Positions 54,522 through 63,602 of a stretch of DNA of 64,000 nt are shown here, piece by piece. This DNA is from Gordonibacter sp. An230 (GTDB taxonomy: Bacteria; Actinomycetota; Coriobacteriia; Coriobacteriales; Eggerthellaceae). The notes beneath the pieces are model-generated. The model did no database searches. It was given only the letters and a program-made list of their open reading frames with translations, and was not told the DNA's origin. How positions within the stretch are numbered: the first letter of the stretch is position 1; each line of letters begins with the position of its first letter. The DNA lies in contig NZ_NFJP01000009.1 of the NCBI RefSeq assembly GCF_002159915.1, positions 62,001 through 126,000 of the forward strand, read 5' to 3'. A program made the position numbers and the translations under genes.

Positions 54522-55820
54522 ATGAACCCGGTTATCGTCATTCCCACATTCGTCTCGGCGCGCCGTCGCAAGGAAGGCGGCAGCGTGCTCACGACGTACG
54601 ACCACGCGACGCCTATCTCGCAGCCTGGAGAGCTGCCCCGTTTGCTGGCGTCGCTGCAGAAAGTGCGCGGTCTCGGGCAGGTGCTCGTGCTCGTGGTGAG
54701 CGAGCCGTCCATCGAAATGCAGGCGGTCGAGAAGGTTCAAGGGGCCGTGTCCCGCTACACCACGCTGAACACGCTGGTGGTGGGCGCGCCCGAGCTTGCA
54801 CTTGTCCAACAGCGCATGGAGCAGCTTGGCTTGGGCAAGCTGCAGAAGGAAATCGGCTTGGCAGGGTACGGCGCCGTGCGCAACCTCGGCTTGGTGTTGG
54901 CCGATGTGCTCGGATTCGACTCGGTGGTGTTCCTCGACGACGACGAGGTTATCGACGACGCCGACTTTTTGCAGAAGGCCATGTACGGGTTGGGAAAGCT
55001 CACCAAGAAGGGTATTCCCATCTTGGCTAAGACGGGCTTCTACTTCAATTCCGAAGGGTCGTATCTCTCGAAGAGCCAAGACAAGTGGTACAACCATTTT
55101 TGGCAGCAGGGCAAAGCATTCAACAAGATGATCGCAAAGGCCATGCGCAGTCCGCGTCTGTCGCGCAGCAACCACGTGTGCGGCGGCTGCCTGGCGCTGC
55201 ACAAGGAGGCGTTTAAGCGCTTGTCGTTCGATCCGTGGATCGCGCGCGGCGAAGATCTCGACTACATGCTCGACCTGCGCATGTACGGCTCCGACATCTG
55301 GTTCGACAACCAGTGGAGCCTGCGCCACCTACCGCCCGAGACGGAAAGCGAGGGCACGCGCTTCAGGCAGGACATCTTCCGCTGGCTCTACGAGTACCGC
55401 AAGATGGAGTATAGCCGCACGCAGATCGATCTTCTGCAAGTGAAGCCCTCGTCGCTCGAGCCGTATCCCGGGCCGTTCTTGGAGCCCGGCATCACGAAGC
55501 GCATCCGCCTGACGGCGTTTCTGCGCAGTCTCGCACGGCCCGACAAGCGCGCGTACCGCAAGGCCGCGAAGGCGGCAACTGGCGAAGCCACCACGTATGC
55601 CCAGCGCAATTGCTCGAAGTACTTCGAGTTCCAGTTCGTATGGCCGGAGCTCATGGCGCGCATGGAGAACGATCAGATTTTGCGAACGGCTCTCATGCAG
55701 TCGGCGGCACAGCGGCAGATGGACATGGGCGCCGACCGTTTCGCGGCCGCTCAGACCGTTGCCGCTGCGGGTGTCGATCCTGGAATGACGAGCGAGATTC
55801 GCCTCAATATCGCAGAATAG
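54522..55820 (+). CDS. Glycosyltransferase (GT-A fold), cytoplasmic
   Basis: 432-aa protein with a GT-A type nucleotide-sugar domain: NPVIVIPTFVSARRR at the start, a DxD-like VVFLDDDEVIDD near residue 138, CGGCLALHKEAFKRL near 222 and GEDLDYMLDLRMYG near 245. Residues 300-432 form a helical extension. No signal or membrane helix is seen. The sugar and acceptor are unknown; a role in wall polysaccharide or osmolyte synthesis would fit the family. The ATG follows GAAGGA. Starts a possible operon with the exporter gene 22 bp downstream. Confidence 0.82.
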   Translation: MNPVIVIPTFVSARRRKEGGSVLTTYDHATPISQPGELPRLLASLQKVRGLGQVLVLVVSEPSIEMQAVEKVQGAVSRYTTLNTLVVGAPELALVQQRMEQLGLGKLQKEIGLAGYGAVRNLGLVLADVLGFDSVVFLDDDEVIDDADFLQKAMYGLGKLTKKGIPILAKTGFYFNSEGSYLSKSQDKWYNHFWQQGKAFNKMIAKAMRSPRLSRSNHVCGGCLALHKEAFKRLSFDPWIARGEDLDYMLDLRMYGSDIWFDNQWSLRHLPPETESEGTRFRQDIFRWLYEYRKMEYSRTQIDLLQVKPSSLEPYPGPFLEPGITKRIRLTAFLRSLARPDKRAYRKAAKAATGEATTYAQRNCSKYFEFQFVWPELMARMENDQILRTALMQSAAQRQMDMGADRFAAAQTVAAAGVDPGMTSEIRLNIAE

Positions 55821-55842
55821 CGCGCAAGGAAAGGCGGGATCG

Positions 55843-56979
55843 ATGGAAGTGCTCACCTTGTTCGTCCTGCCAGCGTTGATCGGTGCGGGCATCGGCGTTC
55901 TATCCGGCCTGCTCGGCGTTGGTGGCGGCACCATTATGGTGCCCCTGTTTCGGTTGGCGTTCGGCATGAGCCCCACTGCGTCCACCGCCACGTCGTTGTT
56001 TGCCATCATTCCCACGTCCGTCTCGGGCGCGGTTTCGCATCTGCGGCACAAGACGTGCGTGCCCGCGCTTGGAGTTGCGGCGGGGCTCGGCGGAGCGCTG
56101 ACCTCGCCGATCGGAGTGTGGCTCGCGCAGATCTCGCCCCCGTGGCTTGTGATGGCGGCAGCGGCGCTGATCATCGGATGGTCTGCGGCGAAAATGCTTG
56201 GCAAGGCTGTCAAGATGGGGAAGGGAAAACCCGTTGCAGCCGGATCCGCCTGCGAGGCTGCGTCCGTGTCGAAAGGATCCTCCTCGTCTAGAGCCGCCTG
56301 CGAACCTGCGTCCTTGTCTGCAGATACGCCCGGGGCTGGCTCCCTTTCCGTGTCTGCCCGCATGGCCGATCCTGCGCTCGAGGCTGTTTCCCCTGCACCT
56401 TTTGAGGGATGCGAGGAAACGGAGCCGTTCGCGCGAACGCAAAAGAACCTTACATGTGAGTGTGAAAGCGTCTTTCCTGCGCAAGGGGACGAGTCGTGCG
56501 CGCGCGAAAGCGCGCAAAGCGCGAAGGGGGAGCTGGGCTCGAGTGCATCTCGCATGCGGGGCGGGGAGCCGCAAGGGATCGCCTCCGATGCCCCTGTCAA
56601 GCTGACGCGCAGGCAGCTCCTCATCGGTGTGGGCATCGGCCTAGTTGCTGGGCTGGCTTCTGGATATGTGGGCGTTGGCGGGGGCTTCATCATGGTGCCG
56701 CTCATGCTGTCGCTGGTGGGCATCGCCATGAGGCAGGCGTCTGGCACATCGCTCATCGCTGTGATGATCCTTGCCGTCCCTGGCGTGGTCGAGCAGGCGC
56801 TACTCGGCAACATCGACTACGTTGCGGGTATCGCCGTGGTGGCGGGCTCCATCCCCGGTGCGATAGTCGGCGCGCGGCTGGTGAGCGTGGTGCCTGAGCG
56901 CATGCTGCGCTTCGTTTTCGGAGGGTTTCTCTTGGTGGCTGCGGCTCTGCTGGTGGTCAACGAATTCGGTATACTGTAG
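55843..56979 (+). CDS. TauE/SafE-family exporter with a long central insert
   Basis: 378-aa membrane protein with the two TauE/SafE repeat halves, each starting with a glycine-rich first helix: IGVLSGLLGVGGGTIMVPL (residues about 17-35) and GLASGYVGVGGGFIMVPLM (about 270-288). The halves are separated by a Ser/Ala/Glu-rich segment of about 125 residues (about 125-250), which makes the protein longer than the usual 250 aa. The insert has seven Cys and no recognised domain, and is probably cytoplasmic. The family exports sulfite, sulfonates or other small anions. It follows the glycosyltransferase closely. Confidence 0.87.
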   Translation: MEVLTLFVLPALIGAGIGVLSGLLGVGGGTIMVPLFRLAFGMSPTASTATSLFAIIPTSVSGAVSHLRHKTCVPALGVAAGLGGALTSPIGVWLAQISPPWLVMAAAALIIGWSAAKMLGKAVKMGKGKPVAAGSACEAASVSKGSSSSRAACEPASLSADTPGAGSLSVSARMADPALEAVSPAPFEGCEETEPFARTQKNLTCECESVFPAQGDESCARESAQSAKGELGSSASRMRGGEPQGIASDAPVKLTRRQLLIGVGIGLVAGLASGYVGVGGGFIMVPLMLSLVGIAMRQASGTSLIAVMILAVPGVVEQALLGNIDYVAGIAVVAGSIPGAIVGARLVSVVPERMLRFVFGGFLLVAAALLVVNEFGIL

Positions 56980-57138
56980 CGATGAGGCCCGGTCGACGAC
57001 TGGGCGCGGACGGGCATTCGCCTGTTCGCGGTTGAAGACAGGCCGAAAGAGGGCCGAGAGCAAAGGTTGGCCGCGAACACGGGTGCGGTCGTGCTCGCAT
57101 GCAGCACCCGCCGCGTCGTCCGCCCTATGGGAGGTGCT

Positions 57139-58455
57139 ATGCAGCAGGAATCAGATGAGGCGCGCGCCGCCTTGCCGCGCTTCTTCACCCTCGAGATGTT
57201 CATGTTCACCGTCGCGGTGCTGTCGGGACTTGTGCTGATGTGGAACATCGTGGCGAAAGATCGCAACGTGGCCGTGCTTTTGTGCGCCGGAGCGATTTTC
57301 ACGTTGTCGATCGTGGTGGTTATTCGGTTGCTCATGGATCCCGATTCCGTGCGCGCCCGCCAGTCGGATGCCGTGCTCAAGCTGGCAAGTCAAACGCTTG
57401 CGTGCATGAACGACGGGCTGAACAGCGAGTCGGCGCAAAAGATATGCAGCCTTATGCTGCCGTCCACCGCCGCCATCGCCGTGGCCATCACCGACAAGGA
57501 GCGAATACTCGGCTACGCCGGTTCCGAGGAGGCGCAGAACCCTGCGGGCAGCTGTATCCGCACGCACGCCACGCACGCCACGCTGGCCGACGGAAAGATG
57601 CGCATTCTGTTCACGCCAGAGGACATCGGCTTCCCCAAAGGATCCACGAGCATTAAGGCTGCCATCATCGTGCCGTTGGCTGTGGGGCGCACCGTGGCAG
57701 GAACGCTCAAATTCTACTACCGTCGTGCGAACCATATCAGCGAGACGCAGAAGTCCATCGCGGAGGGCTTCGGCCAGCTGCTGTCCACTCAGATGGCCGC
57801 CGCTGCGCTCGAAGAGCAGACGAAGCTGGCAACCAGCATGGAGCTCAAAATGCTCCAAAGCCAGATCAATCCCCATTTCTTGTTCAACACCATCAACACT
57901 ATCGCCTCGTTCGTTCGCACCGACCCCGAGACGGCGCGAACGTTGTTGCGCGAGTTCGCGGTGTTCTATCGGCGTACGCTCGAGGATTCTGCGGACCTTA
58001 TCTTGCTGGCGCGCGAGATGGAGCAGACGAGACGTTACTTCACGTTCGAAGTGGCGCGTTTTGGTGCTGATCGCGTGGAGATGGAGGTGAACGTCGACCC
58101 GCGCGTCGACGACATGCTCATCCCTCCGTTCATCATTCAGCCGCTGGTGGAAAACGCGGTGCGCCACGCCATGCCCTCCGAAGGCAAGCTGATGATCTCT
58201 GTGACGGCCGAGGTGGACGGCGACGATGTGATTGTCAGCGTGTGCGACAACGGGGTGGGCATGACCGAGGAGGCTCGGTTGAACATCCTGCATCCCGAGT
58301 CGTCAACGGGTTTGGGCATCGCGGTCAAGAACGTGCGAGATCGCATTTGCGGCTATTTTGGGCCCGGCACGCACATGGAGGTGGATAGCGAGCTGGGAAG
58401 CGGCACGTGCGTGCGCCTCATGCTGGTGGGCGGAGCGCGTTGCGACTGCGAATAG
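57139..58455 (+). CDS. LytS/YehU-like sensor histidine kinase
   Basis: 438-aa membrane kinase. Two N-terminal membrane helices (residues about 18-75) are followed by a GAF-like sensor region (about 95-230, including AAIAVAITDKERILGYAG). Next come the His_kinase phosphoacceptor QINPHFLFNTINTIASF (His about residue 248) and a HATPase domain with LVENAVRHAM, DNGVGM and STGLGIAVKNVRDR. The ATG at 57139 follows GGGAGG. LytS kinases normally sit beside a LytTR response regulator, but none is present, so this is an orphan sensor in the window. Confidence 0.9.
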   Translation: MQQESDEARAALPRFFTLEMFMFTVAVLSGLVLMWNIVAKDRNVAVLLCAGAIFTLSIVVVIRLLMDPDSVRARQSDAVLKLASQTLACMNDGLNSESAQKICSLMLPSTAAIAVAITDKERILGYAGSEEAQNPAGSCIRTHATHATLADGKMRILFTPEDIGFPKGSTSIKAAIIVPLAVGRTVAGTLKFYYRRANHISETQKSIAEGFGQLLSTQMAAAALEEQTKLATSMELKMLQSQINPHFLFNTINTIASFVRTDPETARTLLREFAVFYRRTLEDSADLILLAREMEQTRRYFTFEVARFGADRVEMEVNVDPRVDDMLIPPFIIQPLVENAVRHAMPSEGKLMISVTAEVDGDDVIVSVCDNGVGMTEEARLNILHPESSTGLGIAVKNVRDRICGYFGPGTHMEVDSELGSGTCVRLMLVGGARCDCE

Positions 58456-59345
58456 AGACGCGCCGATGGGAGCCGCTGGCCGAGCGGCGATGCGGGCGAG
58501 CCGCCAAAGTGAAGCATCGCCCTCCTTTCTTCGGTCTCCGATGTTTTTCGGAGCCGTTAGGGTAATTGAATCGGGGGGATATCTCGATTGGCGCCGAAAT
58601 GCATGTCGAACCGCTTGAGCATTTTTGTTTGCGAGGTTGCAGCTTCATTTTGGCCCGAAGGGCGACAATATGATGAATAGGCCGCTGCTGTCTGACGATA
58701 CAGCGAGATACGAGAAGGCTTCTAAACCCATCGCCGCTTTGAGCGACGTCGCCGACGGCCTCCGAGAAGGGGCAAGTTGCGTCGCGGAGGGGCATAGCGG
58801 GCGAGGTGAAGCGCGACATGATGGGGCGGGTCGAGGTGCGGGAAGGCCGATGTGGCACGATGCGACGAGGCGGGCACGACATAAGGAGGCGGGCACGGTA
58901 GCGCGCAGGGTGGGGCACGGCGTAGCGAGTCGGGGCGCAACGAGGTGCGGTGCGGGAGGCGAACGCGTCATGTTGCGGATGCTTTCGCGCTTGCGACGAG
59001 GCGCAAAGTGCCGTTGACGCGCACGATGCGCCGCGTGATGCGCAGGCCCTCTTCTTTCCGCGTGTGCGAGGCGTGATGCGGTGGAATACGATGTGGCGCG
59101 ATGGGCGGCGAGGCGAGACGGGGCGGTGAAACGGAGGATCGAGGGCGGAGCGAGAGGCGAAGGAGGGCGCAAGGGGGCGCGGGGGCAAAGAGGGCGGTTG
59201 GGCAGGCGGGGAAGCGGCTGCGCAAGTGCTCGGAAAAGCCTTCGCCGCGTTTGCGGTGTCGCGTGCAAGGCCGTGCGTCTTTCAAGGGGCGTCGAGCAGA
59301 CGCCTGGGGATTGCCATGTTTTTTCGACGGGTGTGTCTTGGCTGC
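58456..59345. other. 890-bp gene-free region
   Basis: Purine-rich, low-complexity sequence (many GCGGGCACG and GGCGAGGCG stretches at 58790-59200). No gene is supported. It borders the lysozyme gene. Confidence 0.45.
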
Positions 59346-60446
59346 TCAATCGATGACGATCATTTGACCAGGGTAAATGAGATTGGGATTGGCCATACCG
59401 TTCGTTTGGGCGAGGACCTGCCATGAGGTGCCGTAATGCGCGGCGATGTCTGAGAGCGTCTCGCCTGCTTGGACGGTGTGCACCCGCTCGGAACCAATGC
59501 CCGCACGTTGGTTGACGATGCCCTGCGCCTCGTCGTAACGCTCTCCCAGCACTGCGCGTCGCAGGCTCCCGTTGCCAAACCGTCCACGTTCGATATCGTC
59601 GGCAAGCTGCGATGCAGATGCGGATGCCACATAGTCGATGAACCTCTGCACCTCGTCGTAGCGCTTCCCCAGCGAGGTTCTGCGTTCGTCGCCATCGCCT
59701 CGTTCGCCGCGCATCACCGAAGCGACGAGGTCGAGCAGATTCTCCGACGAGTCGGGTGTGACGGACGCATGCGTTGATGCGGGCTCTGTCGTCCCCGATG
59801 ATGGCGCTGCGCTTGCAGACGCCTCGTTTTTGCCTCCACGTGCGATGCTCGTCCATGCGTCCGGCGTCAGATATCCGATATCCAAGTCGAGAGGCCCGTT
59901 GTAGCCTGGGAGTCGTCCGTTCGACGTATACTGATGAAGCGCGCATGTGCTCCATGCGCCGAAGCCGCCGCCGGGAAGCCACGGTTCGTCCTGGTATCCT
60001 GTGGGGTCGTTGCTCGCGTACTGCGCCACCCACAACGCATGGTTCGGCGCGATGGCCGACCAATCTTCCTCGGTGCATACGCTTCGGCTCATGTACACCA
60101 CGCAGCGCACGCCGGTGAGATCGAGCACGCGGTCGAGGAACTTTTTGGCTCCAGACGTTCCGATGCGTCCGTACATTTCGTAATCGAGCACAGGAACGCC
60201 TGAACCGAAGTACCCGCGACAGTTTGCCACGAAATAGTCGGCCTGTGCGACAGGATCCTCTCCATTCATGAAATGATAGAATCCCCATAGTTTGCCCAAC
60301 GCTTTGGCTTTTTGGATGAACGGATCGCACGTTGAATGCACGATGCCCGTTCCCTCGGTGGCCTTGCATATCATGAAGTCGCAGGAAACCTGGGAGAGGT
60401 CGAGGCCTTGCTGGTAATCGCTAATATCGATGCCGTTGAGCGCCAT
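59346..60446 (-). CDS. GH25 lysozyme with two CW_7-like repeats and LysM (endolysin-like)
   Basis: 366-aa peptidoglycan muramidase. The GH25 domain spans residues 1-200 (GIDISDYQQGLDLSQV; catalytic Asp/Glu in VPVLDYEMYG; FGAWSTCALHQYTSNG). Two CW_7-like repeats follow at about 230-310 (VMRGERGDGDERRTSLGKRY and IERGRFGNGSLRRAVLGERY). A LysM wall-binding domain ends the protein (VQAGETLSDIAAHYGTSWQV ... LIYPGQMIVI). There is no signal peptide, as in phage endolysins, so release would need a holin-like pore. It lies 73 bp downstream of the SLATT gene on the same strand. The ATG follows AGAAGGGA. Confidence 0.9.
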   Translation of the reverse strand: MALNGIDISDYQQGLDLSQVSCDFMICKATEGTGIVHSTCDPFIQKAKALGKLWGFYHFMNGEDPVAQADYFVANCRGYFGSGVPVLDYEMYGRIGTSGAKKFLDRVLDLTGVRCVVYMSRSVCTEEDWSAIAPNHALWVAQYASNDPTGYQDEPWLPGGGFGAWSTCALHQYTSNGRLPGYNGPLDLDIGYLTPDAWTSIARGGKNEASASAAPSSGTTEPASTHASVTPDSSENLLDLVASVMRGERGDGDERRTSLGKRYDEVQRFIDYVASASASQLADDIERGRFGNGSLRRAVLGERYDEAQGIVNQRAGIGSERVHTVQAGETLSDIAAHYGTSWQVLAQTNGMANPNLIYPGQMIVID

Positions 60447-60519
60447 GGAGGAGTCCCTTCTCTCGTGAGAGTGGTTCAAAGGCCCGCCTTCCGCGGGCGC
60501 GGCTGACCGCTTCTGAGCG

Positions 60520-61068
60520 CTACTGCAGGTATGCCGGCAATAGATCAGACAGCTCTTGCTCGCCCAAGGGGCGACCAGAATCCACTTTGAGCGTGCGCTG
60601 CGCGTCGGAGTGGCTGCGGATATCAACCGTTGGTGCCTTGGCGTAGATCTGCTCGGTCTGCTTGGCGAGCGAGTCGCGCTCTTGGGTAATTTTCTCGTCG
60701 CTCAAGGTGTCGAAGTCGGTTAGAAGGGACAGGTAGTGTCCGCGCATGACCCAGAAAGCCTTCGCTGCATCTGCGTGCCTCTTTCCTTCAAGGGCGAGGT
60801 TGGCGTCTTTCGAGTACGATGCGAGCGCGAGGGTGAGGGTGGACAACGCGGCGCTTACGAAGGCCATGGCCGTTTCCTCTGTGACAACGACGCTTAGGCA
60901 TCCTCCAGCGGTTATGGCCGAGGCTCCAATCTGAAGCCACTTGACCGTGCGTTCGCGCCTTCTGATGCGGCCGACGCAAGATAGATGGGCGGAATAGGCG
61001 AACAGGACTTGTCCGTACGCTTCTCGTATCTGTTGTTTCAGCAGATTGCGGTGGATCGATTTCTCCAT
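60520..61068 (-). CDS. SLATT-domain protein (two-helix membrane effector)
   Basis: 182-aa protein with two adjacent transmembrane helices (residues about 43-63 and 68-86) framed by basic and acidic helical regions. The downstream motif YSKDANLALEGKRHADAAKAF and FWVMRGHYLSLLTDFDTLSD are the hallmark of SLATT domains (SLATT_5-like), predicted pore-forming effectors of nucleotide-second-messenger defence systems. No nucleotidyltransferase, SLOG or reverse transcriptase lies beside it. It is first in an operon with the lysozyme gene, where it could act like a holin, and is divergent from the cytolysin gene. Function is inferred from family only. Confidence 0.82.
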   Translation of the reverse strand: MEKSIHRNLLKQQIREAYGQVLFAYSAHLSCVGRIRRRERTVKWLQIGASAITAGGCLSVVVTEETAMAFVSAALSTLTLALASYSKDANLALEGKRHADAAKAFWVMRGHYLSLLTDFDTLSDEKITQERDSLAKQTEQIYAKAPTVDIRSHSDAQRTLKVDSGRPLGEQELSDLLPAYLQ

Positions 61069-61273
61069 GGCGCTTCCTTTCGCGCGATGTTTAGTGCTTA
61101 AGACAATAATAATCTTGACCCAGTAGCTTCTATAGTATAAAAAGACAAGAGTTATAATAATACTATTTTAGTAGGAATTTAATGCCGCTTGAAGATAACC
61201 AAGCGGCGTACGGAAAATCTGCAAGTTACATGCAAAAGAGTGCGGTAGAGATGGCGAGAAGAGGAAGGATCCT
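61069..61273. other. A+T-rich divergent promoter region
   Basis: The most A+T-rich stretch of the window (61085-61190), between the SLATT and cytolysin genes. It includes TATAAT at 61153-61158 on the plus strand and several TATA-like boxes on both strands. Base composition differs sharply from the flanks, a possible sign of transfer. No single promoter could be fixed. Confidence 0.5.
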
Positions 61274-62722
61274 ATGGAATCGTTCGAGATGATCAACAGA
61301 AGCGAGAATGCGTCCGCCATCAACGAGGGTATTTGGGCGCTCGATTATCGCCCCGAAGAGGTCATGGCGTTTTCAGGGGAGAAAGTGGAGAGCTTCGTTC
61401 CGCGATCGGGCAGACTGCAAGGCGGATCGTTCGTCGTGGTGGAGAAAAGCAAGCACAGCATCAGCGGTCAGTACGACATTGCGGTTCCCAACGCGCGCAA
61501 AGACGTGGCTTATCCCGGCGGCTTGCTGCTTGGCAATCAGCGCCTCGTGGAAGGCGTGCCCGATCCGTTGGTGCTGAAGCGCCGTCCAATGACCCTCACC
61601 ATCGACCTTCCGGGTCTCACTGGCGACAACCATGTGATCGTGCAGCGAAACGACTACACGGGTGTGTCCGAGGGTGTCAACACGCTGCTGAACAATTGGC
61701 TTGCCGATAAAGCATCTTCGCATGCCATTCCTGCCAATATGCAGTACAAGAAAAGCATCCTGTATGACAAGAAGTCCATGGCGTTGACGTTTGGCTGCGA
61801 CGTGGAGTACATGCAAAGCAAGCTGGGCCTCAACTTCGATTCCATCACGCGCCAGGAGACGTCGGCCTATCTCATCCAGTTCCGGCAGATATACTATACG
61901 GTTTCCGCAGAGTTGCCCGCCGCACCAGCCGATGTGTTTGCCGATGAAGTGACATGGGAAGACGTGCGACGCAAAGTTGACTCCGCCAACCCTCCGTGCT
62001 ATGTGCAGAACGTGCAGTACGGACGTGAGGTGTACCTGCTGTTTCAGTCGTCCATGGGTTCATCCGAGCTGAAGTCGCGCCTCGATTCCAGCCTGAAAGT
62101 TGATGGCGGCACAGTGGTGTCGACGGGGGAGATGCAATCGTCCTCGGAAGGCAAGGACATCGATTGCACGATCGTTGCCTTGGGCGGCAGGCCCGTGGTG
62201 GTGAACGGCAATTTGGAAAACGACGGCATAATTGCGAAAGTAAACGATCTCATCAGCGAAAATGCCGTTCTTTCTGCAGAAAACCCGGCATTCCCGCTGG
62301 CTTATACGGTGGCGTTCCTGAAAGACAACCGCATAGCCAGCATCCAAGGAACAACCGAGTACATCACCAGCACGGCGACGGAGTACCGATCTGGCACGCT
62401 GGTGGTGCAGCATCAGGGGGCCTATGTGGCGCGGTTCAGTATATCTTGGAGCGAGGTGTCTTACGACGAACAGGGAAACGAAATCGTGGAACAACGGGGA
62501 TGGCAAGGAAACGGAGCGCATGTGACCGCTGGGTACTCGGCATCCATTCCCCTTCCTGCGAATGCCCGCGATATCCGTGTTCGCGCGTATGGGGCCACGG
62601 GGCTTGCGTGGGAGCCGGAGCGCATGACGATGGATGAGACGTTCCCTCTGATCGCCCGTCGAACCATCACCATTGGCGGCACGACGCTCAACCAGGTGTT
62701 TTGGGCGGATCCGGAGAAATAG
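61274..62722 (+). CDS. Cholesterol-dependent cytolysin homologue without signal peptide
   Basis: 482-aa pore-forming toxin aligning along its full length with mature thiol-activated cytolysins. Recognised stretches: GEKVESFVPRSGRLQGGSFV near residue 34, LTIDLPGLTGDNH near 113, IYYTVSAELPAAPADVFADE near 204, the VALGGRP double-glycine needed for pore opening, and the D4 domain. The undecapeptide ECTGLAWEWWR is here GATGLAWEPER (440-450): the Cys and both outer Trp are lost. The Thr-Leu cholesterol-recognition pair is kept (T471, L472). No signal peptide precedes the domain, as in pneumolysin. The ATG follows AGGAAGGA. Divergent from the SLATT-lysozyme operon. Confidence 0.93.
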   Translation: MESFEMINRSENASAINEGIWALDYRPEEVMAFSGEKVESFVPRSGRLQGGSFVVVEKSKHSISGQYDIAVPNARKDVAYPGGLLLGNQRLVEGVPDPLVLKRRPMTLTIDLPGLTGDNHVIVQRNDYTGVSEGVNTLLNNWLADKASSHAIPANMQYKKSILYDKKSMALTFGCDVEYMQSKLGLNFDSITRQETSAYLIQFRQIYYTVSAELPAAPADVFADEVTWEDVRRKVDSANPPCYVQNVQYGREVYLLFQSSMGSSELKSRLDSSLKVDGGTVVSTGEMQSSSEGKDIDCTIVALGGRPVVVNGNLENDGIIAKVNDLISENAVLSAENPAFPLAYTVAFLKDNRIASIQGTTEYITSTATEYRSGTLVVQHQGAYVARFSISWSEVSYDEQGNEIVEQRGWQGNGAHVTAGYSASIPLPANARDIRVRAYGATGLAWEPERMTMDETFPLIARRTITIGGTTLNQVFWADPEK

Positions 62723-62785
62723 GATGCGGCATGGCGCTTGCGTTTCCGACGGTATGCGAGACCATGTTCTGAAAGGATGCTCCTT

Positions 62786-63205
62786 ATGTGGCAGAAGAAA
62801 GACGGCTTCAGTTTCAAAACCATGGCGTATTTCAACTCGTGCTTCCCTTGCTCGTTGCATGTGGTCTTGGCAAATCTCGGATACATGCAGGCCAAAGGCG
62901 ACGAGATCGAATCCATGTGGAATGGGTTCCACGGTGATTTGAACAGGACGGCTCCGAATGAGATGCAGGTGCATGATTACGTGCGCCGAACTATCGAATT
63001 GGGAAATAGGGGCGTGCTGTATACTCCGTTGAGCTTTGCGACCGAAAGGGACGTGCGCGGCGTGGGCGAACGGGTGCGCCGGGAGTTTGCCCTCGCTTCG
63101 AAGCCGGTCGGTCTTATGGCCGGCTTGCATCATGCCGAGGTGTTTTTCCGTACGAAGCGTGGCACGTTTTCCACTTCAAACCGTCTCCCGCATTGGATGG
63201 TGTAG
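62786..63205 (+). CDS. Hypothetical Cys/His protein downstream of the cytolysin (139 aa)
   Basis: No family assigned with certainty. The N-terminal FKTMAYFNSCFPCSLHVVLA and the later VGLMAGLHHAEVFF resemble the Cys and His regions of C39/papain-like peptidases, a weak impression. The frame stops at 63205, while another frame continues coding-like to 63354, so the gene may be frameshifted. The ATG at 62786 follows AAAGGA 9 nt upstream. It lies 63 bp after the cytolysin on the same strand and is probably co-transcribed; a role in immunity or processing is open. Confidence 0.65.
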   Translation: MWQKKDGFSFKTMAYFNSCFPCSLHVVLANLGYMQAKGDEIESMWNGFHGDLNRTAPNEMQVHDYVRRTIELGNRGVLYTPLSFATERDVRGVGERVRREFALASKPVGLMAGLHHAEVFFRTKRGTFSTSNRLPHWMV

Positions 63206-63354
63206 TGTGCGAGCGCGTGACGATGGGCAGCATGCGAGTGTTGGATGCGCCGGATGGGCATGGCGGCAAGGAATACGCTTTGGGTATTGAGTATCGTGCA
63301 GAGGGCGTGAACGATGAGATTCACGCAGCCCATTTCGTTATGCTCGTATCATAA
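63206..63354 (+). pseudogene. Probable frameshifted 3' part of the preceding gene
   Basis: In the +2 frame relative to the 139-aa gene, the sequence reads ERVTMGSMRVLDAPDGHGGK, then EYALGIEYRAEGVNDEIHAA and a hydrophobic end, to TAA at 63352. A separate 43-aa protein from ATG 63223 is possible but has no ribosome site. Confidence 0.45.
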
Positions 63355-63564
63355 GGCTGGCAAAGGCATCGCTTGCGACATGGATTCGACAAAGGGATGG
63401 TAGGGGAGCGCGAGCTCGCGGAACGGCATCGTTTGGATTGCGAGTAGGTCGCGGCCGCATCGTAGCTCCTCCTCGGAAGCGAAGGCTCTGCACTGCGAAG
63501 CGCTTTGGGTGGTTGCGCGAAGTGCCTTGTGATTGCATGGTTTTGCCGCATTTCAAAATGCAAA

Positions 63565-63592
63565 CAAGCCGCCGACTTCGGTCGACGGCTTG
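63565..63592 (-). terminator. Terminator of tRNA-Arg
   Basis: 12-bp imperfect stem CAAGCCG.CGAC/GTCG.CGGCTTG with a UUCG-type loop. On the minus strand it is followed by TTTGCATTTTG. It begins 11 nt after the tRNA. Confidence 0.75.
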
Positions 63593-63602
63593 CGCGGTTC
63601 GA

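Noticed and set aside
58625..59017. 130-aa open frame
   Set aside because: Low-complexity Arg/Gly/Ala sequence with no ribosome site; typical chance frame in G+C-rich DNA.
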